Shown one piece after another: positions 16,568 to 25,203 of a stretch of 55,220 nt of DNA. A program made the translations under genes and the position numbers. The DNA comes from Chitinophagales bacterium (lineage in GTDB: Bacteria > Bacteroidota > Bacteroidia > Chitinophagales > Chitinophagaceae). Each line of letters begins with the position of its first letter. The stretch's first letter is position 1. The notes beneath the pieces were generated by a model. That model had not been told where the DNA came from. It saw only the letters and a list, made by a program, of their open reading frames with translations, and ran no database searches. The stretch covers positions 1 through 55,220 of the forward strand of contig JAAFJB010000014.1 in the NCBI GenBank assembly GCA_013297995.1, in the 5' to 3' direction.

Positions 16568-18076
16568 ATGAAAAATGCCTCGCCAAAAATTAGACTTTGT
16601 TTGTTTATCTTATTTCTCTGCTTCTCAAATTTGTATGCCCAAGAAGATTGCAGACCTAAAAAGCTGATTGTTTTTCAGGGCTACCGCTACTACGATTGGG
16701 CGCCTACGGTTGCTAAAAACAGTACCGCCATGCAAAGTCAGCACCCTTATATTAAGGGGATTGTATTTCATTTGGGTAAGGAAATGGCAAAGCCACTTAT
16801 TTTATTTGATAAAGTAAAATGGGATAAAAAAGAGTTGTTTTTTGCTGACTTAAAAACCATCCAAAAAAATACCACTTCTTTTAAAGATAATTTTTTGTTG
16901 GTGTGGGCACATTCTACCCAAACAGGCTTCGATTTTTTTGATGACACAGCATGGGCTGTAATTTGTAGCAATGCTGAACTGCTGGGTGAGGCGGTTAAAA
17001 CATCAGGCTCCAGAGGTATCATGTTCGACCCAGAATATTATGCCGAAACTGTTTCTTACAACCCGTGGTGGTACGGTAAAAAAAATCAGTTTGAACCACC
17101 GTATATAAAAAGGGGACAATCTTTTGAAACCGTAAAACAAAAAGCCACCCAGCGTGGGTATGAATTTGTTAAAGCCCTGCAAAAAAAATGCCCTAGCCTA
17201 AAAATCATGACTACCTTTTTGTATTCCTACGTTTGGGCTTATTGTTACGGGAATATTGATAGCCTGCCCCAATCTAATTATGCACTATTGGGTGCATTTG
17301 CTGATGGTATGCTAAAGGGATTAAACGCTACAAGTAGTTTGATTGATGGAAACGAAACTTCTTACTATATTAATGAAACTCGAAAGTATACTGATGCAAT
17401 TGATGAGAACAGTTATGCTTTTGCCAAGTATACCGCACCCCTTAAAATTGCCGATGCCGCTGTACTACCAATATGGCAAAAAAAAGGGGGAGTTGCATTT
17501 GCACCTTATTTAGAACTTTGTTACAATAGGTATTCAGAAAAGAAATGGAGTACACCCACCTACCAAAGCAATTGGCTAAAACACAATGTTTACCATTCGC
17601 TATTACATAATGATGAACACGTTTGGATGTATGTAGAGAGTTTTAATTTTTGGACTGGTGATAAGCAACCAGCCGAATCGAGTATTTATAATGATATAAT
17701 TATTTCTGATAGCCTCTATCAATCAAAAAAACCATTGGGTTTTGATATGTTTAAACCCACCAAATTCTTGAAGCATAATTTTGATACAGCCAGTTTATTT
17801 ATTAATCAAACTGCGGCTGTTACCTTTAAATTAGAGCCCAAGGATAACAATCAATTGTCCGTTCAAATTTTATTGGAAGATAAAGCCAGTGCAACAAAAG
17901 AAGTTGCAGAAGTGCAGTATTTTGTGAACAGCGAAATGGTGGTCAGTTCATCAACATATCCTTACGAAAAAACGTTGCAGCTTAAAACTACCTGCAATGA
18001 AATTTTTGCGCGTATTTATTATACCAATGGAACTTATTTTACCAGTCAATCTAAATTATATACCACCAATCAATAA
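16568..18076 (+). CDS. Exported protein of unrecognised TIM-barrel-like family, paralogue A
   Basis: A 502-residue protein with a signal peptide (to about residue 25, LYAQ). I cannot name its family. It is a clear paralogue of the 21934 gene: both have FDDTAWAVI or TDDAAWAVV, then GIMFDPEYY (151-158), a DG motif (Asp246), DGNETSYY (260-267, Glu263) and HVWMYVE (351-357, Glu357). Conserved carboxylates at the ends of predicted barrel strands are what a retaining glycoside hydrolase would show. The C-terminal 110 residues form a beta-rich region without paralogue counterpart. It overlaps no gene but stands only 8 bp before the GH27 at 18085, so the two are co-transcribed. A glycosidase role is inferred from motif layout and context. 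Confidence 0.7.
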   Translation: MKNASPKIRLCLFILFLCFSNLYAQEDCRPKKLIVFQGYRYYDWAPTVAKNSTAMQSQHPYIKGIVFHLGKEMAKPLILFDKVKWDKKELFFADLKTIQKNTTSFKDNFLLVWAHSTQTGFDFFDDTAWAVICSNAELLGEAVKTSGSRGIMFDPEYYAETVSYNPWWYGKKNQFEPPYIKRGQSFETVKQKATQRGYEFVKALQKKCPSLKIMTTFLYSYVWAYCYGNIDSLPQSNYALLGAFADGMLKGLNATSSLIDGNETSYYINETRKYTDAIDENSYAFAKYTAPLKIADAAVLPIWQKKGGVAFAPYLELCYNRYSEKKWSTPTYQSNWLKHNVYHSLLHNDEHVWMYVESFNFWTGDKQPAESSIYNDIIISDSLYQSKKPLGFDMFKPTKFLKHNFDTASLFINQTAAVTFKLEPKDNNQLSVQILLEDKASATKEVAEVQYFVNSEMVVSSSTYPYEKTLQLKTTCNEIFARIYYTNGTYFTSQSKLYTTNQ

Positions 18077-18084
18077 CGATTATC

Positions 18085-19293
18085 ATGATGATGAAACACA
18101 AAACAATTGCTCTTTTTATTTTAGTCTCTTCTATCTGCACTTCAAAAGTATTTAGTCAAAACAATCCCATGATGGGATGGATGAGTTGGAACCTGCACGG
18201 ACTAGCTATTAATGAAGCCAAAATAATGGGTGCTGCCGATGCATTGGTAGCCAGTGGGCTTGCCAAAAGTGGCTTCAACTATATTTGTATTGATGATGGT
18301 TGGCAGGGTGGCAGAGACAATAAAAATAATATGATACCCGATCCTAAAAAGTTTCCAAGAGGCATAAAGTTTTTGTCGGATTATATTCATGCCAAAGGAT
18401 TAAAAATTGGTATCTATTCTGATGCAGCTGAGCTTACCTGCGGTAAACTCACAGCCAGCTTTGGCTTCGAAAACCAAGATGCCAAAACATTTGCAGCCTG
18501 GGACATTGATTTTTTAAAATACGATTATTGCAATGCACCTACCGATAAATTTACAGCCATGCAGCGCTACACCACCATGGCTACAGCGCTGCAAAATTGC
18601 GGTAGGGAAATAAAATTTGGCATTTGTGAGTGGGGACAAAGAGAACCATGGACCTGGGCAGCATCTGTAGGCGGAACGCACTGGAGAACTACATGGGATG
18701 TAAGAGATTTATGGCAGTCTACCGAGTACAACGACTCAAACAACGGCATTTACAATATTTACAAAACAAGCCTACCGTATACCAAATTTGTAGAACCAGG
18801 TAAATACAACGATTTAGATATGTTGGTAGTGGGATTGTATGGAAAGGGTGGCGAGTCGTCTATCAGCTCTGCCTCTAAAAAAGGGTGCAGCAATGCCGAG
18901 TATCAATCGCAAATGAGTTTATGGAGTTTGCTCTGCTCTCCATTAATGATTTCTTGTGATGTAACGGCATTGGATGAAGCATCTGTAAAAATTTTAAACA
19001 ATGCCGACATCATTAAAATTAACCAAGACCCCTTGTACACCCCCGCAGCACTAAAATTGAGCGATACTTCAATAGATGTTTTGCTAAAGCCATTGGCCGA
19101 TGGTTCTTATGCCATTGGAATTTTAAATAAAAGCAATAGCAGCAATCTGTTTAAATTTAATTTTTCAGCTTTGGGCTTAACGGGTAAATATACCATTAAA
19201 AATGTGTGGACAGGTAAAACAGATTTGAAAGCAAAAGACGGTTGGACAGGATCAATAGAAAGCCATGAAACGGTGGTATTGGTGGTGAGTTAA
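18085..19293 (+). CDS. Secreted GH27 alpha-galactosidase
   Basis: A 402-residue canonical GH27 enzyme that hydrolyses terminal alpha-D-galactosides with retention. A signal peptide ends near KVFSQ. The barrel opens with MMGWMSWN (29-36), then ICIDDGWQ (67-74). The nucleophile is Asp147 in FLKYDYCN, and the acid/base is Asp205 in WRTTWDVRD. YNDLDMLVVG (about 247-256) and SLLCSPLMISCD (about 290) are further family segments. A small beta-sandwich domain follows at about 325-402. It starts 8 bp after the gene of the uncharacterised family, suggesting they act on the same substrate. Gene length and motifs are normal. Confidence 0.95.
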   Translation: MMMKHKTIALFILVSSICTSKVFSQNNPMMGWMSWNLHGLAINEAKIMGAADALVASGLAKSGFNYICIDDGWQGGRDNKNNMIPDPKKFPRGIKFLSDYIHAKGLKIGIYSDAAELTCGKLTASFGFENQDAKTFAAWDIDFLKYDYCNAPTDKFTAMQRYTTMATALQNCGREIKFGICEWGQREPWTWAASVGGTHWRTTWDVRDLWQSTEYNDSNNGIYNIYKTSLPYTKFVEPGKYNDLDMLVVGLYGKGGESSISSASKKGCSNAEYQSQMSLWSLLCSPLMISCDVTALDEASVKILNNADIIKINQDPLYTPAALKLSDTSIDVLLKPLADGSYAIGILNKSNSSNLFKFNFSALGLTGKYTIKNVWTGKTDLKAKDGWTGSIESHETVVLVVS

Positions 19294-19456
19294 GCCCCTT
19301 ATTTGGGATGGCAAAAGAATGGCACTATTAAATTTGGTAAATATTGGGGGTGATTGGGCTGTTTTTTAAGGTATCGGGTAAAATAAGAGCCATTTAATGT
19401 ATGCTTCTGCCCCTGAAATAGTGAAAATACCGAATAAGAATTTGTAGTTTTATAAA

Positions 19457-20377
19457 ATGAAAGCAAGATATTTAAACCCATTCACCGATTTTGGTTTTAA
19501 AAAAATATTTGGAGAAGAAGCCAGTAAGCCGCTATTACTAGACTTTTTAAATGCCATTTTGCCCGATAACGACCAAATAGTTAGCTTGACATTCAAAAAT
19601 AACGAACAACTTGGCCAAACCGACCTCGACCGTAAAGCAATTTATGACATCTATTGTGAGAATGAAAAAGGTGAAAAATTTATCGTAGAATTACAAAAAG
19701 CAAAACAGAACTATTTTAAAGAAAGAACCATTTATTATTCCACTTTTCCAATAAGAGAACAAGCTGAAAGAGGCGAGTGGAATTACAACCTAAAAGCCGT
19801 TTACTGCATAGGGGTTTTAGACTTTACATTTGATGACTACGAAACTGAACCAGAAAAAAGTGAAGTGGTACATACCATAAAATTAAAAAATCAACATGGA
19901 AAAACATTTTATGATAAATTAACTTTCATTTATCTTGAAATGCCGAATTTTAAAAAAACAGAAACCCAATTGGTAACTCGGCTAGACAAATGGCTTTACT
20001 TTATCAAATACTTAGAAGACTTTCAAAGCATACCAACTATAATTGCAGACAATGTTTTTAATCAAGCATTTGAAAAAGCCGAATTGGCAAAATTTGCACA
20101 TGGAGAATTAGAAAAATATGAATATAGTTTAAAAATATTTAGAGATAATAAAGCGGTTTATGATTATGCAATAGAAACAGCTTATGATGACGGTATACAA
20201 AAAGGGTTACTGGATGGTACATTAAAAGGTAAACTAGAAGGCAAGCTAGAAGGCAAGCTAGAAGGCAAGCTAGAAGGAATTTTATTAGTTGCAAAAAAAT
20301 TAAAAGAAAAGGGGATGGACATTGCTTTTATAATTGAAGCAACAGGATTAACAAAAGAAAGAATAGAACTGCTATAA
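19457..20377 (+). CDS. Rpn-family PD-(D/E)XK nuclease / putative transposase-like protein
   Basis: A 306-residue cytoplasmic protein of the Rpn (recombination-promoting nuclease, PDDEXK_2) family. The N-terminus RYLNPFTDFGFKKIFGEE and KPLLLDFLNAIL is the family signature. The nuclease core shows Asp64 (AIYDIYC) and EKFIVELQ with Glu78-x-Gln80, then FKERTIYYSTFPIREQ. The C-terminal part holds a KLEG repeat (about 259-275) made by a 12-bp tandem repeat, then a helical tail ending ATGLTKERIELL. It lies within the glycan locus but has no role in it; these genes are often lone passengers. Fragments of relatives lie at 32402-33935. No inverted repeats of an insertion sequence were seen. Confidence 0.85.
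   Translation: MKARYLNPFTDFGFKKIFGEEASKPLLLDFLNAILPDNDQIVSLTFKNNEQLGQTDLDRKAIYDIYCENEKGEKFIVELQKAKQNYFKERTIYYSTFPIREQAERGEWNYNLKAVYCIGVLDFTFDDYETEPEKSEVVHTIKLKNQHGKTFYDKLTFIYLEMPNFKKTETQLVTRLDKWLYFIKYLEDFQSIPTIIADNVFNQAFEKAELAKFAHGELEKYEYSLKIFRDNKAVYDYAIETAYDDGIQKGLLDGTLKGKLEGKLEGKLEGKLEGILLVAKKLKEKGMDIAFIIEATGLTKERIELL
20231..20278 (+). repeat. 12-bp tandem repeat inside rpn
   Basis: Four units of a 12-base motif (AAR-CTA-GAA-GGN) encode four KLEG steps. The unit is a multiple of three, so copy-number change would alter the length of a coiled-coil-like linker without shifting frame. Confidence 0.9.
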
Positions 20378-20612
20378 AGAAGCACTGGACAATTTTATAA
20401 TCCGTACATTACCGTACTTGTCTACAATATTTGCCTTAGCGCATTTAGCATAACCCCGCCGCAAAAAAGAGAGTCTCAAATATTATTCGCATATAAGTAC
20501 TAGCAATTAGTAGGTAGGTACAAGAATAGGCTAATTGTTGTGTTTAGTTTAGCAATGAGATTTAGGTTTGTCCAAATTCTCAGCCAAATTGCCAACGAAC
20601 CTAACCTGCTTT

Positions 20613-21926
20613 ATGAAATATTATGCTGTCCCCTTATTGTTTTTAACCTGCTTTATTGCTAAAGCCCAAATATCTACCACCACAAAAAATGATGCGGTAA
20701 GATTTTTTATAAAGAACAATTGGAAGAGTACCGAACGCTTTGTGCCTAAAGACAGTGCAGATATTATTGGCTTGCCTTTCCCCTATACTGTGCCCAGTAT
20801 TGCAGACAGGTTTAACGAAATCTATTATTGGGATACCTATTACACCAATGTAGGACTAATATTGGATGGTCAACTTAAACAAGCCATAAATAATACCAAT
20901 AATATTATTTACCTAGTTAACAGGTTTGGTTATATGCCCAATGGCAACCGTACTTATTACCTCAACAACACACAACCCCCTCATTTAAGCATGATGGTTA
21001 AGGAGGTGTATGAAAAAACAAATGATAAGGTTTGGTTAAAAAAGGCGGTAGCTGCTTTAAATAAGGAGTACAATTTTTGGATGACAAAAAGGGTACACCC
21101 TAACGGACTAAATTTCTACAATACTTTTTACAACGACAGCAATAAATTAGACTGCTACAAAAATATACACTTACGGTTGGGTAAAAATTTTACTTATTCC
21201 CCCTCAACTACTCAACAAGAAAAACTTAAAATTGGTACTCATTTCTGCACAGAATATGAATGCGGATGGGATTTAAACCCCCGTTTTTTAAACCGAGCCA
21301 GTGATTTTAATGCACTTGATTTAAACTGTTTTCTCCATATGTACGAAATGAATTTTTATTTCTTTTACAAACAGTTGGGGTTAAAAAATTCTGAACAATG
21401 GCTTGTCAAAGCAAATAAGCGTAAGCTACTGCTAAATAAATATTGCTACAATACACAAGATGGATTTTTTTACGATTATGACTTTGTGAATAAAATGCAA
21501 TCTCCCGTATTGTCTGCTGCTATTTTTAATGTTTTGTGGAGCAAATTGGCAACTGCTAAACAAGCAATTGGCATTAAAAACAGTTTGCAAAAATTAGAAG
21601 TTGCTTATGGTATTGTGGCTTGTGCCCAGGGCTTTAGTAATTATAATTACCAGTGGGATTATCCTAATGGCTGGGCCAATTTACATTATATTGCCATAAA
21701 AGGATTAGCCAATTATGGCTTTATAGCCGATGCAAAACGCATTGCACAAAAATACAGGGATAACGTAAAAAATAATTTTATAGCCACTGGTAATCTATGG
21801 GAAAAGTACAATGTTGTTACGGGTAATATGGATGTGAAAGAGGAGTATAAAATGCCTACTCTTATGGGCTGGACGGCTGGTATATATGTTTTTGCAGATG
21901 ATTTTCTAAACCCAATAAACCAATAA
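20613..21926 (+). CDS. Exported GH37 trehalase-family protein
   Basis: The frame is open upstream to a TTG at 20568, but the ATG at 20613 begins a proper signal peptide (MKYYAVPLLFLTCFIAKAQ). The roughly 437-residue protein is an (alpha/alpha)6-barrel of the GH37 trehalase family. It carries IADRFNEIYYWDTYYTNVGL (near 63-82), close to trehalase signature 1 (RF-x-E-x-Y-x-WD-x-Y), and YQWDYPNGWA (near 353-362), close to signature 2. ECGWDLNPRF (about 216-225) is the strand with the usual catalytic Asp. Trehalase would give two glucoses from trehalose in the periplasm. In this locus it may instead act on another alpha-glucoside. It stands 7 bp before the next gene, so both are in one transcript. 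Confidence 0.85.
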   Translation: MKYYAVPLLFLTCFIAKAQISTTTKNDAVRFFIKNNWKSTERFVPKDSADIIGLPFPYTVPSIADRFNEIYYWDTYYTNVGLILDGQLKQAINNTNNIIYLVNRFGYMPNGNRTYYLNNTQPPHLSMMVKEVYEKTNDKVWLKKAVAALNKEYNFWMTKRVHPNGLNFYNTFYNDSNKLDCYKNIHLRLGKNFTYSPSTTQQEKLKIGTHFCTEYECGWDLNPRFLNRASDFNALDLNCFLHMYEMNFYFFYKQLGLKNSEQWLVKANKRKLLLNKYCYNTQDGFFYDYDFVNKMQSPVLSAAIFNVLWSKLATAKQAIGIKNSLQKLEVAYGIVACAQGFSNYNYQWDYPNGWANLHYIAIKGLANYGFIADAKRIAQKYRDNVKNNFIATGNLWEKYNVVTGNMDVKEEYKMPTLMGWTAGIYVFADDFLNPINQ

Positions 21927-21933
21927 TTTTCCA

Positions 21934-23643
21934 ATGAAAAAAAGCAATCCATTCTTTTTTATTTTTAGCATCGGCTTACTTAACGCTCACTTATTATTGG
22001 CGCAGCAAACTGCAACATATAAAAAATTAATTCATTTAGGCTGGGAGCTTACCACTCCTCAAATAGTTAAAGCCAATTACAAAAATATGGAAGCTACGGC
22101 TCCATTTGATGGCATTACTTTTATTTTGCGGGACACACTAAACGACAAAACGGTTATTACAGAGGGTAGTGTTTTCAATAATATATTGCTACAAAGATCA
22201 AGCCTACAAAAATCTATAGCCGACATTAAAAGTTGTGCGTTTACCCAGTTTAAAAATAATTTTATACGGGTGAATACGGTGCCAGGTAATTTAAAATGGA
22301 CAGACGATGCAGCTTGGGCTGTGGTAGCAAAAAATATGGGTACCATGGCTTGGTTTGCCAAACAAGCTGGCTTGGTAGGTATCTGTTACGATCCAGAAAG
22401 CTATGGTGGCAATCAGTTTATGTGGAATGAAAAATTGGGGATGCCTTTTGCCGATACAAAAGTATTGGCTAAGCAGCGGGGCAAGCAAATAATGACTGAA
22501 ATTGGAAAGGAATATCCCGACCTTGTTTTTTGGGGATTGTTTCTACTAAGTTTTCAGAGGGCTACTATCAACAGCATGGATATTGAAATGGCCATGATGA
22601 ACGATAAGTACGGATTATACCCTGCTTTTATTGATGGCTTATTAGAAGCCTTGCCTCCTACAGCTAAAATGGTAGAAGGCAATGAAGATGCTTACTACAG
22701 CCGAAACAGAGAAAATCTATTGTCTATTTACAACGATAGTAAAGTAGGTCTTCCTGCGTTGTTGAGTGTAGCAAACAAAGTTAAATACCAAGCGCAAGTA
22801 AGCATAGGTTTGGGGTTATACACGGATATGTACACCAATAAATTTGGAAGCCGCTATTATTTTTCGCCTACTGCAAATAGCACAAGACTAGAACGCTTTA
22901 GAGATCGGATACAGGAAGCCATGGAAATTACTGATGAGTACGTATGGTTATACAACGAAGATTATAAATGGTGGGATATACCTTTTGCAGAAGAACGGTT
23001 CGACAGTCATTTCCCCGACCCATTAATTAACAACAAAATGCCAGGAATTTTAGAAAGCAGCCTTTACGCAAAAAATCCATTGGCGTTTATTAAAAATAAA
23101 ATGTTGCAGCAAGATTATGCTGCCTTTAATGTAGTTACAAACCCAGGCTTCGAGAAAACGGTAACACCAGCTACCGAAGTATTAGATTGGACCAACAAAG
23201 ATTGCCCTACTGGTTACTTACAATGGAGGCCAGAAAATTCAAAATATGCCATCACCACCAGCAAGAATGCAGGGGTAAACAACAGTGCTTGTGCAATAAT
23301 AGTGGGCGACCATAATATTTTAATACAGCAGGTAGCGGTAAAGCCTGGCGAAAAGTACATCGTTTCTGTTGATGGAAAAAAAACGGGTGGGCGAATGATA
23401 TTAGCAACCCGTTTTATGGATGAAGGACTTACTCATTTTTCTGATTGGAATATGAATAGAAATTTTTCATTCACTCACAACGCCAATAACCAATGGAATA
23501 AAGCAATAGGACTGATAACCGTACCCGAAAATATTTATTCACTTCAATTGCTTCTGGAAGTGAGTGCGGATAGTAAGGAGGATACTTTTTATTTTGATAA
23601 TTTATTTGTAGTACACGAGCATCATTTTTTTAATAAAAAATAA
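21934..23643 (+). CDS. Exported protein of unrecognised TIM-barrel-like family, paralogue B, with C-terminal CBM-like domain
   Basis: A 569-residue protein with signal peptide (to about LLAQQ). Its first 350 residues match the 16568 protein in spacing and motif: WTDDAAWAVV (122-131), GICYDPESYG (149-158), FIDGLL (Asp234), VEGNEDAYY (248-256, Glu251) and YVWLYNEDYKWW (337-348, Glu342). Residues 405-565 form a beta-sandwich like a carbohydrate-binding module of the CBM4/9 type, beginning NPGFEKTVTPATEVLDW and ending FYFDNLFVVHE. It lies 7 bp after the trehalase gene. A carbohydrate-active role is inferred; no characterised homologue is known to me. Confidence 0.7.
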   Translation: MKKSNPFFFIFSIGLLNAHLLLAQQTATYKKLIHLGWELTTPQIVKANYKNMEATAPFDGITFILRDTLNDKTVITEGSVFNNILLQRSSLQKSIADIKSCAFTQFKNNFIRVNTVPGNLKWTDDAAWAVVAKNMGTMAWFAKQAGLVGICYDPESYGGNQFMWNEKLGMPFADTKVLAKQRGKQIMTEIGKEYPDLVFWGLFLLSFQRATINSMDIEMAMMNDKYGLYPAFIDGLLEALPPTAKMVEGNEDAYYSRNRENLLSIYNDSKVGLPALLSVANKVKYQAQVSIGLGLYTDMYTNKFGSRYYFSPTANSTRLERFRDRIQEAMEITDEYVWLYNEDYKWWDIPFAEERFDSHFPDPLINNKMPGILESSLYAKNPLAFIKNKMLQQDYAAFNVVTNPGFEKTVTPATEVLDWTNKDCPTGYLQWRPENSKYAITTSKNAGVNNSACAIIVGDHNILIQQVAVKPGEKYIVSVDGKKTGGRMILATRFMDEGLTHFSDWNMNRNFSFTHNANNQWNKAIGLITVPENIYSLQLLLEVSADSKEDTFYFDNLFVVHEHHFFNKK

Positions 23644-23822
23644 ACCCATGAATCAGGAATCAAATAAGTTTGTATATGGAATATTAATCTGCTCAAATTT
23701 TCCTTTCTTATTTTATTAATTTCAATTTACGAATACTAAAAATAACCATGATCTATTCTAAACAAATAACCCAAACAGTTTCTAAGTAAAAAATATTTTT
23801 AAGTAACCATAAATTCTAAACC

Positions 23823-25181
23823 ATGCGAAGTAAGTTTTATCTGTTTACCCTGCACCTGTTTCTTGGTATTGTGGTAAGTAATGCGCAAACCAATCCGTTA
23901 CAAGTAGGCATTGGCATTGTGGATATATCGGGTGATAGTGCCGTAATACTAGATCCGCTGCATGTGAAGGCGGTGGTGCTGCAGCAAGGTAAACAGTTGA
24001 TTGCTTTGGTAGAATGTGATATGATTCAAATTGAAAGTGAATGGACACAACCCGCTAGAAAGGAGGCAGCTAAAAAAACAGGTATTCCTTACCAAAATAT
24101 TTGTGTTTCAGCAACGCATACCCATATGTATTCACCCCATAAAAACCTGAAAGCGGCGGTGGTAGAAGCTATTGTAAAGGCAAAGGAAAACCTAAAACCA
24201 GTAAGCCTTAAGTCTGCACTAGGCAACCAGTTTAATGTGTCATTTAACAGGCGTTATTATATGAAAGATGGATCGGTGGTATTTAATCCGATGTTTTTAA
24301 ATCCTGAAATTGTTCGTCCCGCTGGGCCCATTGACCCTGAAATTGGAATTGTTTTATTTAGTGATTTGATTACCCAGAAACCTGTTTCTAGTTTAATTAA
24401 TTTCCCCTTGCATTTAGATATTGTAAAAGAGTATGGAGCTGTTTACCAGCAGTCGGGTGCTGGCTCTAGGAATTCGGTGAGTGCCGACTTCCCCTACTGG
24501 ATAGAAACCGCTTTTAGAAAAGAGTTAGGGGCAGATTTTCATTCCGTATTTTTAACTGGCTGTTGTGGCAATATCAATCATTGGGATTTCTCAAAACCTG
24601 GGCCACAGAGTGGTTGGAATACCAAATCAAAACAAGTGGGTGATTCTTTGTATGCATCTATCAAAAGAGCCCTGCCAAATGCAACAGAAGAAAACCCTTC
24701 ACTATCCGTTCTAACCCAAATAATTAATATACCACTGCAAGATTTTACCGCCGAAGACCTAACCTGGGCTAAGGGTATGAAATCAGAAGCATTGTCTAAA
24801 AAAAGCGAAGAACCCAGCGAGCGGGAACAGTTTTTAAACAATGTAAAAAGAAGAAGAATACTTTGGTTAGCGGCTCAAAAAGAAAAAGGTATTGTAAGCT
24901 TGCCTATTGATGTGCAGGTGTTTAGATTGAGCAATGAAACCGCTATTGTAACTTTACCTGGCGAAATGTTTGTTGAGTATGCATTAACTATCAAGAACTT
25001 CTCGCCTTTTAAAAATACCATTATAGTTGAAATGTCAAATAATGAAGTGGCTTATGTACCCAATAAAAAAGCATTTGCACAGGGTGGTTATGAAGTAGAG
25101 AATTCGCGGTTAGCACCTGGTGGTGGAGAAACGCTGGCCGAAGCTGCTATTGCCATGTTAAAAAAACTGAAGGATAAGTGA
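23823..25181 (+). CDS. Exported neutral/alkaline ceramidase-like protein 1
   Basis: A 452-residue exported protein with the fold of neutral/alkaline ceramidases, which are zinc amidases that release fatty acid from ceramide. The signal peptide ends near VVSNAQ. VGIGIVDISG (28-37) matches the family's N-terminal VGxGxxDITG. SATHTHMYS holds the zinc pair His99 and His101. FPLHLDIV (about 200) would give another ligand. The loop FLTGCCGNINHWD lies where the ceramidase catalytic-serine segment is expected, but the serine is not obvious. VTLPGEMFVEYAL (about 382) is a family segment. Many bacterial homologues lie in glycan loci and are untested, so true ceramidase activity is uncertain. The GH20 gene follows 22 bp later. 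Confidence 0.75.
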   Translation: MRSKFYLFTLHLFLGIVVSNAQTNPLQVGIGIVDISGDSAVILDPLHVKAVVLQQGKQLIALVECDMIQIESEWTQPARKEAAKKTGIPYQNICVSATHTHMYSPHKNLKAAVVEAIVKAKENLKPVSLKSALGNQFNVSFNRRYYMKDGSVVFNPMFLNPEIVRPAGPIDPEIGIVLFSDLITQKPVSSLINFPLHLDIVKEYGAVYQQSGAGSRNSVSADFPYWIETAFRKELGADFHSVFLTGCCGNINHWDFSKPGPQSGWNTKSKQVGDSLYASIKRALPNATEENPSLSVLTQIINIPLQDFTAEDLTWAKGMKSEALSKKSEEPSEREQFLNNVKRRRILWLAAQKEKGIVSLPIDVQVFRLSNETAIVTLPGEMFVEYALTIKNFSPFKNTIIVEMSNNEVAYVPNKKAFAQGGYEVENSRLAPGGGETLAEAAIAMLKKLKDK

Positions 25182-25203
25182 TTTCAATATTGTATTATAT
25201 AGT

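Noticed and set aside
20231..20278. CRISPR-like short repeats
   Set aside because: The units are 12 bp, contiguous and in coding frame, with no spacers and no cas genes.
19457..20377. Insertion sequence around the Rpn gene
   Set aside because: Although Rpn proteins are often labelled transposase-like, no terminal inverted repeats or target duplication were seen at its edges.
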